Shown here: one piece after another, positions 7,183 through 13,844 of the stretch
Layout of the letters: each line of letters begins with the position of its first letter
How positions within the stretch are numbered: the first letter of the stretch is position 1
From: AP-15 sp036008325
GTDB taxonomy: Bacteria > Pseudomonadota > Alphaproteobacteria > ATCC43930 > CGMCC-115725
Length of the DNA: 18,140 nt
NCBI GenBank assembly: GCA_036008325.1
Contig: DASYNW010000252.1
Coordinates: 1 to 18,140, forward strand
Direction of reading: 5' to 3'
The notes under the pieces: model-generated
Seen by the model: the letters and a program-made list of their open reading frames with translations, nothing else
The model's database searches: none
Told to the model about the DNA's origin: nothing
Translations under genes and position numbers: made by a program

Positions 7183-8184
7183 TCAGCCGAAGGCGAGCAT
7201 GCGCTCGACCGCCTGGCGGGCGCGGCCGGCGATCGCCGGATCGACGGTCACCTCGTGGCTCATGGTTTCGAGCGCGCGGCGGATCTTCGGGAGCGTGATC
7301 CGCTTCATGTGCGGACACAGATTGCACGGCCGCACAAAGTCGAGATCGGGGTATTGCAGGGCCACATTGTCGCTCATCGAGCATTCGGTCAGCAGCACCA
7401 CCCGCGCCGGCCGCTCGCGGCCGACATAATCGGCCATCGCCGCGGTCGAGCCGGTGAAATCGCATTCGGCGACGACCTCGGGCGGGCATTCCGGGTGGGC
7501 CAGCACCACGACCCCCGGATGGCTTTCCCGCACATCCCGGACGTCTTGCGCGGTGAAGCGCTCGTGCACCTCGCAATGGCCTTTCCAGGCGATGATCTCG
7601 ACCGCGGTCTGGGCCGCGATGTTGCGCGCGAGGTACTCGTCGGGCAGCATGATCACCCGCGGCGCGCCCAGCCCCTCGACGATTTTCCTGGCATTGCCCG
7701 AGGTGCAGCAGATGTCGGACTCGGCCTTGACTGCGGCCGAGGTGTTGACATAGGTGACGATCGGCACGCCCGGATGACGCTCGCGCATCAGCCGGATGTC
7801 GGCCGCGGTGATCGAGGCGGCGAGCGAGCAGCCGGCTTCGAGGTCCGGGATCAGCACGGTCTTTTCCGGGTTCAACAATTTGGCGGTCTCGGCCATGAAA
7901 TGGACGCCGGCGAGCACGATCACCTCGGCATCCGTGCGCGCCGCCTCGCGCGCCAGCGCCAGGCTGTCGCCGACAATGTCGGCGACAGTGTGGAAGATGT
8001 CGGGGGTCTGGTAGTTATGGGCGAGCACGACCGCGTTGCGCTCGCGCTTGAGGCGCAGGATCGCCCCGATATCGTCGGCCAGAACCGGCCATTCGAAAGG
8101 CGGGATGTGCCGCTCCACGCGCCGGTAGAGATCGGCGAGCGGCATCGCGGTCGCGGCGGTCGGAGCGGCGGTGGTGTCCAGCAC
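7183..8184 (-). CDS. nadA: Quinolinate synthase A
   Basis: NadA condenses iminoaspartate with dihydroxyacetone phosphate to quinolinate using a 4Fe-4S cluster. The 333-residue protein carries the conserved AHNYQ, IVGDSLALAR, AGVHFMAETAKLLNP, TYVNTSAAVKAESD and CTSGNA segments. The expected three cluster cysteines are C119 (DLEAGCSLA), C233 (HPECPPEV) and C290 (CPHMKRITL). I chose the GTG start at 8184 because AAGGAGG lies four bases upstream; an internal ATG 13 codons later lacks such a site. Expression is probably controlled by the palindrome directly next to that ribosome binding site. The iminoaspartate source, nadB or an aspartate dehydrogenase, is not in this window. Confidence 0.96.
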   Translation of the reverse strand: MLDTTAAPTAATAMPLADLYRRVERHIPPFEWPVLADDIGAILRLKRERNAVVLAHNYQTPDIFHTVADIVGDSLALAREAARTDAEVIVLAGVHFMAETAKLLNPEKTVLIPDLEAGCSLAASITAADIRLMRERHPGVPIVTYVNTSAAVKAESDICCTSGNARKIVEGLGAPRVIMLPDEYLARNIAAQTAVEIIAWKGHCEVHERFTAQDVRDVRESHPGVVVLAHPECPPEVVAECDFTGSTAAMADYVGRERPARVVLLTECSMSDNVALQYPDLDFVRPCNLCPHMKRITLPKIRRALETMSHEVTVDPAIAGRARQAVERMLAFG

Positions 8185-8195
8185 GAATCCTCCTT

Positions 8196-8212
8196 ATGCT
8201 CATATTGAGCAT
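8196..8212. promoter_or_regulatory. Palindromic operator candidate for the nadA transcript
   Basis: ATGCTCA-TAT-TGAGCAT is a perfect inverted repeat with 7-base arms and a 3-base centre. It touches the nadA Shine-Dalgarno sequence (8189-8195). The symmetry and length suit a dimeric helix-turn-helix regulator. A NAD-pathway repressor such as NadQ, proposed for alphaproteobacterial nad genes, is a natural candidate, but I cannot confirm its motif from here. Confidence 0.6.
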
Positions 8213-8256
8213 TTTTGAGCCCCGGAAAAGCCGGGCAAACGCGCCCGGCCTTGGTT

Positions 8257-8296
8257 ATGCTGGATATGAGGATAAGCCCGGTAATCAAACTGTCAA
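8257..8296 (-). promoter_or_regulatory. Sigma-70 promoter for nadA with an overlapping second operator-like site
   Basis: Read on the minus strand, TTGACA (8291-8296) is followed after 16 bases by TATCCT (8269-8274), a good sigma-70 pair. It predicts an RNA start near 8262 and a leader of about 78 bases. The leader holds the perfect palindrome and a small GC hairpin (CCCGG-AAAAG-CCGGG, 8221-8235). A degenerate copy of the palindrome, ATGCTGG-ATA-TGAGGAT at 8257-8273, lies across the -10 box. Its centre is 61 bases, about six helix turns, from the perfect copy. A repressor bound to both could block the polymerase and loop the DNA. Confidence 0.55.
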
Positions 8297-8315
8297 GGTC
8301 CGGCTTCTCGATTCC

Positions 8316-8357
8316 GGGCATCGCGCCCCTGGGCATCGCGCCCCTGGGCATCGCGCC
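8316..8357. repeat. 15-bp tandem repeat, nearly three copies
   Basis: The unit GGGCATCGCGCCCCT occurs at 8316-8330 and 8331-8345, followed by a 12-base partial third copy. It lies between the divergent nadA promoter and the methyltransferase gene, outside any credible coding frame. The unit contains a GGGC/GCCC inverted repeat. Slippage at such arrays commonly changes copy number between strains. Confidence 0.85.
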
Positions 8358-8416
8358 GCGCGGCACAGCGGCGCCCCCTTGCAAAGCCGCAGGGTCGGGG
8401 TAATTCCATAAGGGTC

Positions 8417-9472
8417 ATGCCGACCGCGCTCGACAAGCTCGCCTTCGATGCCGCGCAGGCCGCGCGGGTCGGCTGGTTCTTCGGCCAGAAGCTGCTGGCT
8501 GCGCGGCTCAGCCGGCCGGTGCCGCTGCCGGCTTCCTTGCATGGCCGCCCGATGCCGGATCGGCGTCGCATTCTCGGCGATCTGCGGGCTCTGATCGAGC
8601 AGGACTGGCGCAACATCGAGGCCGGGCACTACGCGCCGCCGGCCGACGGGATCGGCAGCCCGGTCGCCGCCCTGCGTCGCGCCGTCGATTTTTTTGCCGA
8701 TCTCGCCGCGGTCGACGAGAGGCGCCACGGAGCGCCCGGCGACCGGCTGCTGCGCGAGGTGCCGCCGGGAAATTACCCGCGCTATTACCTGCAGAAATTT
8801 CATTTTCAGAGCGACGGCTATCTGAGCAGCGCCTCGGCCGAGCGCTACGACCACCAGGTCGAAGTCCTGTTCGGCGGCGGTGCGGCGTCAATGCGGCGCC
8901 AGGCGCTGGTGCCGTTGCGGCGCGCGCTGGCCGAATATCCGGCCGACCGGCGCAACCGGGCGCGGCTCTTGGACCTCGCATGCGGCACCGGCAGCTTTCT
9001 GCGCGAGGTCAAGGCGAACTGGCCCCGGCTGCATGTGACCGGGCTCGACCTGTCGCCGCATTACCTCGCGGTCGCGCGACGCGAGCTCGCGGCGTGGTCG
9101 CGCACCCGCCTCTTCGAGGGAAGGGCCGAGGCGATGCCGTTCGCCGACGGCGAGTTCACTGTCGTCACCTCTATCTATCTCTTCCACGAGCTGCCGCCGC
9201 GAATTCGCCGGGCGGTGTTCGCCGAGATCCGGCGGGTGTTGAAGCCGGGCGGAACCTTGATCCTGGTCGATTCACTGCAAACCGGCGACGAGCCCCTTTA
9301 CGATGCGATGCTCGAATCCTTTCCCGCGGGATTTCACGAGCCCTATTACGCGAGCTATCTGCGCGAAGATCTCGACCGACTAGCCGGACCCGGCTTCGCC
9401 CCGGCCGAGCACTATCCCGCCTATTTCTCCAAGGTGCTGAGCTGGCGCCGCGGCCCTGAAGCATACGCCTGA
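8417..9472 (+). CDS. Class I SAM-dependent methyltransferase with a long N-terminal extension
   Basis: This soluble protein has 351 residues. Residues 183-290 form the methyltransferase core: motif I LLDLACGTGSFLREV (D187 to G193), the acidic end of beta-2 in TGLDLSPHYLAVAR (D211), AEAMPFADGEFTVVTSIYLFHELP and RVLKPGGTLILVD. The first ~180 residues are not part of the core and include a motif-rich stretch, NYPRYYLQKFHFQSDGYLS, typical of a subfamily of such proteins. The acceptor is unknown. The ATG at 8417 has only a weak AAGGG two bases away. It diverges from nadA and is followed by a gene-poor stretch, so it is probably monocistronic. Confidence 0.9.
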   Translation: MPTALDKLAFDAAQAARVGWFFGQKLLAARLSRPVPLPASLHGRPMPDRRRILGDLRALIEQDWRNIEAGHYAPPADGIGSPVAALRRAVDFFADLAAVDERRHGAPGDRLLREVPPGNYPRYYLQKFHFQSDGYLSSASAERYDHQVEVLFGGGAASMRRQALVPLRRALAEYPADRRNRARLLDLACGTGSFLREVKANWPRLHVTGLDLSPHYLAVARRELAAWSRTRLFEGRAEAMPFADGEFTVVTSIYLFHELPPRIRRAVFAEIRRVLKPGGTLILVDSLQTGDEPLYDAMLESFPAGFHEPYYASYLREDLDRLAGPGFAPAEHYPAYFSKVLSWRRGPEAYA

Positions 9473-9936
9473 GCGCTAATCGTAGAGCACGACATTGAGC
9501 AAGGGCGAGTGCACGTCCAGATACCGTTAGGCGCCAGATTTGGGGAATTTCAGGCATGCGCGGAGGCCGCCGATGGCTCAGCGACCCCCTAGTTCGGCGC
9601 TCTTGCGGCGCGCCGCCATATATGCCGATCCTAAAAAGACCAAGGAGCCGCCTGAGCCGGGAATGCTGTGCCACAGCAGATGGCAGCAGCAGCCGTTCGA
9701 TCCGCTCGAGCCGCAGGCGCGCTTCGCGCGAGCGCAGGTCGAGTTCGGCCCTCGGCAGGCTCTTGCTCCAAAGATAGACTCTCGGCATGGCGCCCTCCGC
9801 AGCACGTAAGCTCCCCGGCGCAAGCCGGGCCAGCGCCACCAATAGCTCGGAGATCCTCGAAGACGTGTGAGCTCCCTCACATTGGCGAATAAATTCGCCG
9901 CAGCCGACGTGCCGCGTCGGAGGTCCGGAGCGGGCT
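9473..9936. other. Gene-poor stretch with one unassigned small reading frame
   Basis: Between the convergent methyltransferase and aminotransferase genes no known protein is encoded. A minus-strand ATG at 9786-9788 has a good GGAGG five bases before it and opens a frame starting MPRVYLWSKSLPRAELDLRS. It has no recognisable domain and would run antisense into the methyltransferase gene to 9171. A codon-biased tail reading YLDVHSPLLNVVLYD ends at 9476-9478 in another minus-strand frame. This may be a frameshifted remnant of a ~100-residue gene, or chance open frames in GC-rich DNA. Confidence 0.35.
9884..9899. repeat. Short perfect palindrome downstream of the aminotransferase gene
   Basis: GGCGAAT-AA-ATTCGCC is a perfect inverted repeat that can fold as a 6-base stem with a TAAA loop. 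It lies 37 bases beyond the aminotransferase stop. There is no T-run on either side, so it is not a standard intrinsic terminator. It could be a processing hairpin or a protein site. Confidence 0.35.
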
Positions 9937-11178
9937 TCAGCCGGGGCTGGCGCGGCGGATGTTGGCGCTCTGCTCGGGAAGGCCGGTTTCCTGGTGGCAG
10001 ATGCGCGCCAGGGCGGCGACGCCGCTCCTGATCTCCTCCTTTGAGGGGAGGGCGAAGCAGAGCCGCATATGCGACTTGGTCTCGGCCGGGTTGCACGACC
10101 ATTCGGGGCCGGGGTTGAAGACCAGCCCCTCCTTGGCGGCGGGTGCGACGAGCTTCGTCACGTCGACCCGATCAGGAAGCTTGATCCACAGAAAGATGCC
10201 GCCCTTCGGCCGCCACATCTTTTCGACCGTGGTGCCGAACTCGCGTTCGAGTGCCTCGACCATGGTATCGAGCTTTTCCCTCAATACCCCGGTCAATTCG
10301 CCGACGTGCTCCTCGAAATGGTGCGAGAAGTATTCGGCGACGACCATCTGTTCGAGCGCCCCGGTGCCGCTGTCGGTCTCGCGTTTTAGGCCGACGAGCC
10401 GGCTCATGACATTCCAGTCGGCGACGACGTAGCCGAGGCGCAACGCCGGCGCCAGGGTCTTCGAAAACGAGCCGACATGGATCACCTGGCTCGGGTCGAG
10501 CGAATAGATCGCCGGGGGCGCCCCCTCGCTCCAGGTCAGATCGGCATAGCATTCGTCCTCGAAGATCGGCACCCCGTGGCGCTTGGCGAGGCCGAGCAGC
10601 GCGTGGCGGCGGTCCATCGGCAGGATCGAGCCGGTCGGGTTCTGCACGGTGGGGATCGTGTAGATGTATTTGGGCGCGGTCCCTTTGCGCTTCAGATCGT
10701 CGACGATCTGCGACAGCGCGTCGATGACGAGCCCGTCATCGTCGAGCGGCGCGCCCACGACGTTGACGCCGAGGCGCCGCAGCTTGCTGATCGCCCCGCC
10801 ATAGGTGAATTCCTCGAGGATCACGGTGTCGCCGCGGTCGAGCAGCACCCGGTTGACGAGGTCGAGGCCCTGGCCGGAGCCGGAGGTGATCAGCACCTCG
10901 TCGGGCGAGCAGTGGATGCCGCGCCCCTTGACCTTGTCGACGACGAAGTCGCGGGTGGCGCGGAAGCCCTGCGGCCCGTGCGGGTTGTAGAGCGCCAGAT
11001 CGGCCCCCTCGCGCCGCAGCACCGCCTCAGCCGCCGCCGCCAAGGCCGCCGCCGGGACGTGCTCGCGGTCGTTATGGCCGCCGATAAAATTGTATTTGGG
11101 AAAGCCGGTCCAGCGCGGCGCCGCCGCCGGCAGATCCTTGGCAAACAGGTGGCTGTAGGCGAAACCGGTGGCGGCCAT
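9937..11178 (-). CDS. PLP-dependent aminotransferase, fold type I (class I/II, MocR/2-aminoadipate-like)
   Basis: The 413-residue protein has the family's order of motifs: YNPHGPQGFRATRDFV near residue 64, SGSGQGLDL (~99-106, cofactor phosphate), TVQNPTGSILP (N180), IFEDECYADL (D208) and the Schiff-base lysine K240 in HVGSFSKTLAPALRLGY, with the substrate carboxylate arginine likely in SHMRLCFALPS. It transfers amino groups between amino acids and 2-oxo acids; the specific donor is not readable. No N-terminal DNA-binding domain is present, so it is an enzyme rather than a MocR regulator. The ATG at 11178 has an AAGGAA ribosome binding site. It lies downstream of the FAH-family gene, separated by a 132-base palindromic repeat. 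Confidence 0.92.
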   Translation of the reverse strand: MAATGFAYSHLFAKDLPAAAPRWTGFPKYNFIGGHNDREHVPAAALAAAAEAVLRREGADLALYNPHGPQGFRATRDFVVDKVKGRGIHCSPDEVLITSGSGQGLDLVNRVLLDRGDTVILEEFTYGGAISKLRRLGVNVVGAPLDDDGLVIDALSQIVDDLKRKGTAPKYIYTIPTVQNPTGSILPMDRRHALLGLAKRHGVPIFEDECYADLTWSEGAPPAIYSLDPSQVIHVGSFSKTLAPALRLGYVVADWNVMSRLVGLKRETDSGTGALEQMVVAEYFSHHFEEHVGELTGVLREKLDTMVEALEREFGTTVEKMWRPKGGIFLWIKLPDRVDVTKLVAPAAKEGLVFNPGPEWSCNPAETKSHMRLCFALPSKEEIRSGVAALARICHQETGLPEQSANIRRASPG

Positions 11179-11208
11179 GGTTCATTCCTTTTTGGGCCGG
11201 AGATTAGA

Positions 11209-11340
11209 CCCTCTCCCGCATTGCGGGAGAGGGAGGGACCCGGCCCGCAGGGTCGGGAGGGGGAGGGCTCGCGCGGTGACGCCGTCCACCCTCACCGGCC
11301 TTCCTACGCGCGGCACCCTCTCCCGCGGTGCGGGAGAGGG
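11209..11340. repeat. Composite dispersed palindromic repeat (two CCCTCTCCC hairpins)
   Basis: The left hairpin, 11209-11233, has perfect 12-base arms CCCTCTCCCGCA / TGCGGGAGAGGG around one base. The right one, 11316-11340, has 11-base arms with a GGT loop. The DNA between them is GC-rich and includes GTCCACCCTCACCGGCCTTC, a context familiar from intergenic repeats in many alphaproteobacteria. The element fills the gap between the FAH-family and aminotransferase genes and could form strong RNA hairpins there. A third related hairpin lies at 16215-16242. Confidence 0.85.
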
Positions 11341-11348
11341 GATTGGCG

Positions 11349-12299
11349 TCAGCGCGCGCCCTGGGCGTGCTTGCCGGAGACCTGCGGGGTGATGTCGGGA
11401 TAAGCGCCGGCGGTCTTCTGCGCCGCCTGCTCGTGCATCTGCAGCCGGGTGCGCCGTTCCCATTTCCGCTTCAGCTCGTCCTTAACGGTGAAGGCGAGCT
11501 TGCCGACCCCGTCTATCTCGAGCTCGATCTTGTCGCCGTCCATGAACGGGTTGAGGCCGCGGTGATTGGTGCCGGTGGCTACGATGTCGCCCGGCTCGAG
11601 CGGGTGGATCGAGGTCAGCCACTCGATACAGCGCGGGATCTTGTGCGCCATGTCGCTGGTGTTGAAGTTCTGCATCAGGGTGCCGTTGTTCGACAGCCGG
11701 ATCTGCAATTTCTGCGGGTCCGGGATCTCGTCCTTGGTGACGAGGCACGGCCCGATCGGGGCAAAGGTGTCGCGCGACTTCATCGCGAAAAAGCCGGGGG
11801 CGGGCAGGCCGCGCGCCGAGCCGTCGATAAAGCAGGTGTAGCCGAAGACGTAATCCATCGCGTCGGCGGCTTTGACGTGGCTTGCCTTCTTGCCGATGAC
11901 CAGCGCCAATTCGGCCTCGCCCTCAAAGATCGTCGCCGGCGCGTCGGGCAACACCATCGTGTCGCCGGGACCGATGATCGCATTCGGCGATTTGTGGAAG
12001 GCGTTGATCGGCGCCGGCGCGCTACGGGTACCGTCTTCCATGTAGTTGACCGCCATGCAGTCGATGTTGACCGGCTTGGGTAGCGGCGGCCGGATCCTGA
12101 CCGACGACAATGGCACGCCCTTGCCGCTCGCCGCCGCGTCTTCGAGCTTGCCCTTGTATTGGCTGAAATTCGCGATCAGCCCGTTCATCAGTTCGCCGGG
12201 GCCGGTATGCGGGATGTCGCGCACCACTTGCGACACGTCGACGACGTTGTCGCCCTTCAGCACGCCCAATTTCCAGTCGTCGAAATACACGAGCTTCAT
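11349..12299 (-). CDS. Fumarylacetoacetate hydrolase (FAH)-family enzyme
   Basis: This soluble protein has 316 residues. The N-terminal ~70 residues form the small FAH N-domain (MKLVYFDDWKLGVLKGD). The catalytic domain follows, with KPVNIDCMAVNYMEDG, KSPNAIIGPGD and the divalent-metal ligands E128 and E130 (GEAELALVIGK) and D159 (FIDGSARG). The C-terminal METAL-domain ending is intact (GDIVATGTNHRGLNPFMDGD). The family cleaves or decarboxylates diketo acids and dehydrates or hydrates enol acids in aromatic and sugar-acid catabolism; the exact substrate is unknown. The ARD normally found after the aspartate is ARG here. It starts 12 bases after the cupin gene, so the two are probably co-translated and may act on the same compound. 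Confidence 0.92.
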   Translation of the reverse strand: MKLVYFDDWKLGVLKGDNVVDVSQVVRDIPHTGPGELMNGLIANFSQYKGKLEDAAASGKGVPLSSVRIRPPLPKPVNIDCMAVNYMEDGTRSAPAPINAFHKSPNAIIGPGDTMVLPDAPATIFEGEAELALVIGKKASHVKAADAMDYVFGYTCFIDGSARGLPAPGFFAMKSRDTFAPIGPCLVTKDEIPDPQKLQIRLSNNGTLMQNFNTSDMAHKIPRCIEWLTSIHPLEPGDIVATGTNHRGLNPFMDGDKIELEIDGVGKLAFTVKDELKRKWERRTRLQMHEQAAQKTAGAYPDITPQVSGKHAQGAR

Positions 12300-12311
12300 G
12301 TCAGCCTCCGT

Positions 12312-12662
12312 TTATTCGATAGGAACAAAGATGCAATTGCGGATCTTGCCGTCGAGCGCCTTCGATAGATGACCCTTGCCGGTGGTGTCCTCGACCAGGA
12401 CGACTTCGCCAGCGCCGATCTTGCGCGCCTGCCCGTCGCTCGCGGTGATCTCGACGCCGGCGTCGAGGTTGATGATGTATTGCCGCCGGGGTGCCGGGTG
12501 CCAGTCGAGATCGTAGGTCGGCGGCACCTCGCGAAAGATGATGCCGTTGGCCGGCAGGCGCTTCGACAATTTGCCCGAGCGCGTTTCCTCGACCCATTCG
12601 ATGTCGATGTCGCGCCAATGCGACTGGCCGTTGGCGTCGGCATAAAGATTGTGGACCCGCAT
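12312..12662 (-). CDS. Small single-domain cupin protein
   Basis: This 116-residue protein has one beta-barrel. Cupin motif 1 is approximated by the stretch DLDWHPAPRRQYIINLDAGVEI, of which WHPAPRRQYIINL is the core, and motif 2 by GAGEVVLVEDTTGKGHLS. The H-x-H pair of classic metal cupins is reduced to a single histidine (WHPAP), with another in GKGHLS. I chose the ATG at 12662 because GGGGAGGAACGCG precedes it; longer in-frame starts run into the acyltransferase gene. Cupins beside FAH-family genes are common in catabolic clusters and may be isomerases, dioxygenases or binding proteins. It is followed by the FAH-family gene after 12 bases. Confidence 0.85.
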   Translation of the reverse strand: MRVHNLYADANGQSHWRDIDIEWVEETRSGKLSKRLPANGIIFREVPPTYDLDWHPAPRRQYIINLDAGVEITASDGQARKIGAGEVVLVEDTTGKGHLSKALDGKIRNCIFVPIE

Positions 12663-12769
12663 CGCGTTCCTCCCCGGCAATTGGCTGATGGCGCGCATAC
12701 TAATGGCGGAGCCGACCCCGGCGCCAGCCCTCTCGACGCCCGCCCCCGCCACAGCGCGGCGCAGCCGGG

Positions 12770-13834
12770 TCAGGCGCGCTGCGGTGCGGTCGGGGCGGGA
12801 AGCGCCGGGCGCCGGCGCGAACCCGGCTTGAGGCGCAATGCCGGGCGCTCGACGAGATGCCAGGACAGGAAGGCGATGGCGGCGGTCGCGGGCAACGCGA
12901 TCGCGAACACCTGCCACCACATGGCCCGGCCGCCCAACGACCAGATCACCGCCTCCTCGACCGGCCAGCCATAGATGTAGAGGCCATAGGACAAGTCGCC
13001 GAAGCGCGCCGCCGGGATCACCGGCAGCCTACGGTTGAGCGCCAGCCACAATGCCAGATAGCAGCCGAACAGCGGAAACAGCGGGATGAACTGGCGCAGC
13101 TTGACGCTGAGGGCGAGACCGGCCAAGGCCACGAGCGCCACCCGACCGTCGAAGATGCGGGTCGCCCGCAATTTGTAGAGCACCATGCCGGCGGCAAAAA
13201 ATCCGAGCATCCAGCCCCAGCCGCCGAGGAAGTCGAGCGCATCGAAGCTCAGGCAGGCGATGCCGAGGGCGAGCAGCAGCAGGGCCACCGGCAGGGTCAG
13301 CAGCCGGGTCACGCCGAGCCCGAGCACCATCAAATACATGATGAATTCGGGGCGCAGGGTCCACATCGAGCCGTTGACCTCGAGCCCGGCCGCATTGTTG
13401 ACGAACATCACCCCCGGCAGCTCGTGCACCACCTGATAAAGCAACGTGTTGCCGACGACGAACTGGTAGGGCTGGGGCCGGCTGAAATAGACGCCGGGCT
13501 CCAGGGTGGTGACCAACGGCGCCAGCACGAAAGCCGAAACGAGGGTGGCGACGAACAGGCCGGGGAAAATCCGCAGCGCCCGCTTGGCGAGAAAGCGCCA
13601 CGGATCTGCGGTCTGCTCGAAGCTCTGAGTCACCAGAAAGCCGCTAATTGCGAAGAACACGAACACGCCGCACAAGCCGAGGATCGACTGGTTGCCGGTC
13701 AGCCGGATCAGCCATTCGTGCTTTTGCGTGCCCTCGGCGATCAGAAACGAATGCGAGAAGATGACCGAGGCCGCAGCCAGCAGACGCAGCGCGTCGAAAT
13801 TGTTGTGTCGCGCGACCGCGGCTGACCCGGGCAC
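12770..13834 (-). CDS. Membrane acyltransferase, family 3 (OafA/YrhL type)
   Basis: This 354-residue protein has about ten hydrophobic segments. The N-terminal motif FDALRLLAAASVIFSHSF carries the conserved H28. It is followed by FFAISGFLVTQSF, an RALRIFPG turn, NGSMWTLRPEF, DLSYGLYIYGWP and a terminal HLVERPALRL, the standard series of the family. Members transfer acetyl or other acyl groups to sugars of O-antigen, capsule, glycolipid or Nod factor. The likely start is GTG at 13832-13834, ten bases after the upstream ACAD stop with AAGGG between, so translation is probably coupled. Its cell-surface role does not obviously fit the catabolic genes on either side. The C-terminus is basic and proline-rich, probably cytoplasmic. 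Confidence 0.9.
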   Translation of the reverse strand: MPGSAAVARHNNFDALRLLAAASVIFSHSFLIAEGTQKHEWLIRLTGNQSILGLCGVFVFFAISGFLVTQSFEQTADPWRFLAKRALRIFPGLFVATLVSAFVLAPLVTTLEPGVYFSRPQPYQFVVGNTLLYQVVHELPGVMFVNNAAGLEVNGSMWTLRPEFIMYLMVLGLGVTRLLTLPVALLLLALGIACLSFDALDFLGGWGWMLGFFAAGMVLYKLRATRIFDGRVALVALAGLALSVKLRQFIPLFPLFGCYLALWLALNRRLPVIPAARFGDLSYGLYIYGWPVEEAVIWSLGGRAMWWQVFAIALPATAAIAFLSWHLVERPALRLKPGSRRRPALPAPTAPQRA

Positions 13835-13844
13835 CGCTGTGCCC

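Noticed and set aside
8316..8357. Possible CRISPR-like array
   Set aside because: The copies are directly adjacent with no spacers, and the unit is only 15 bases; it is a simple tandem repeat.
9884..9899. Intrinsic terminator for the aminotransferase gene
   Set aside because: The hairpin is short and no T-run follows on the minus strand, so it is reported only as a palindrome.
12312..12920. A 202-residue version of the cupin protein
   Set aside because: The extra 86 residues overlap the acyltransferase 3' end and are low-complexity. A strong ribosome binding site supports the start at 12662.
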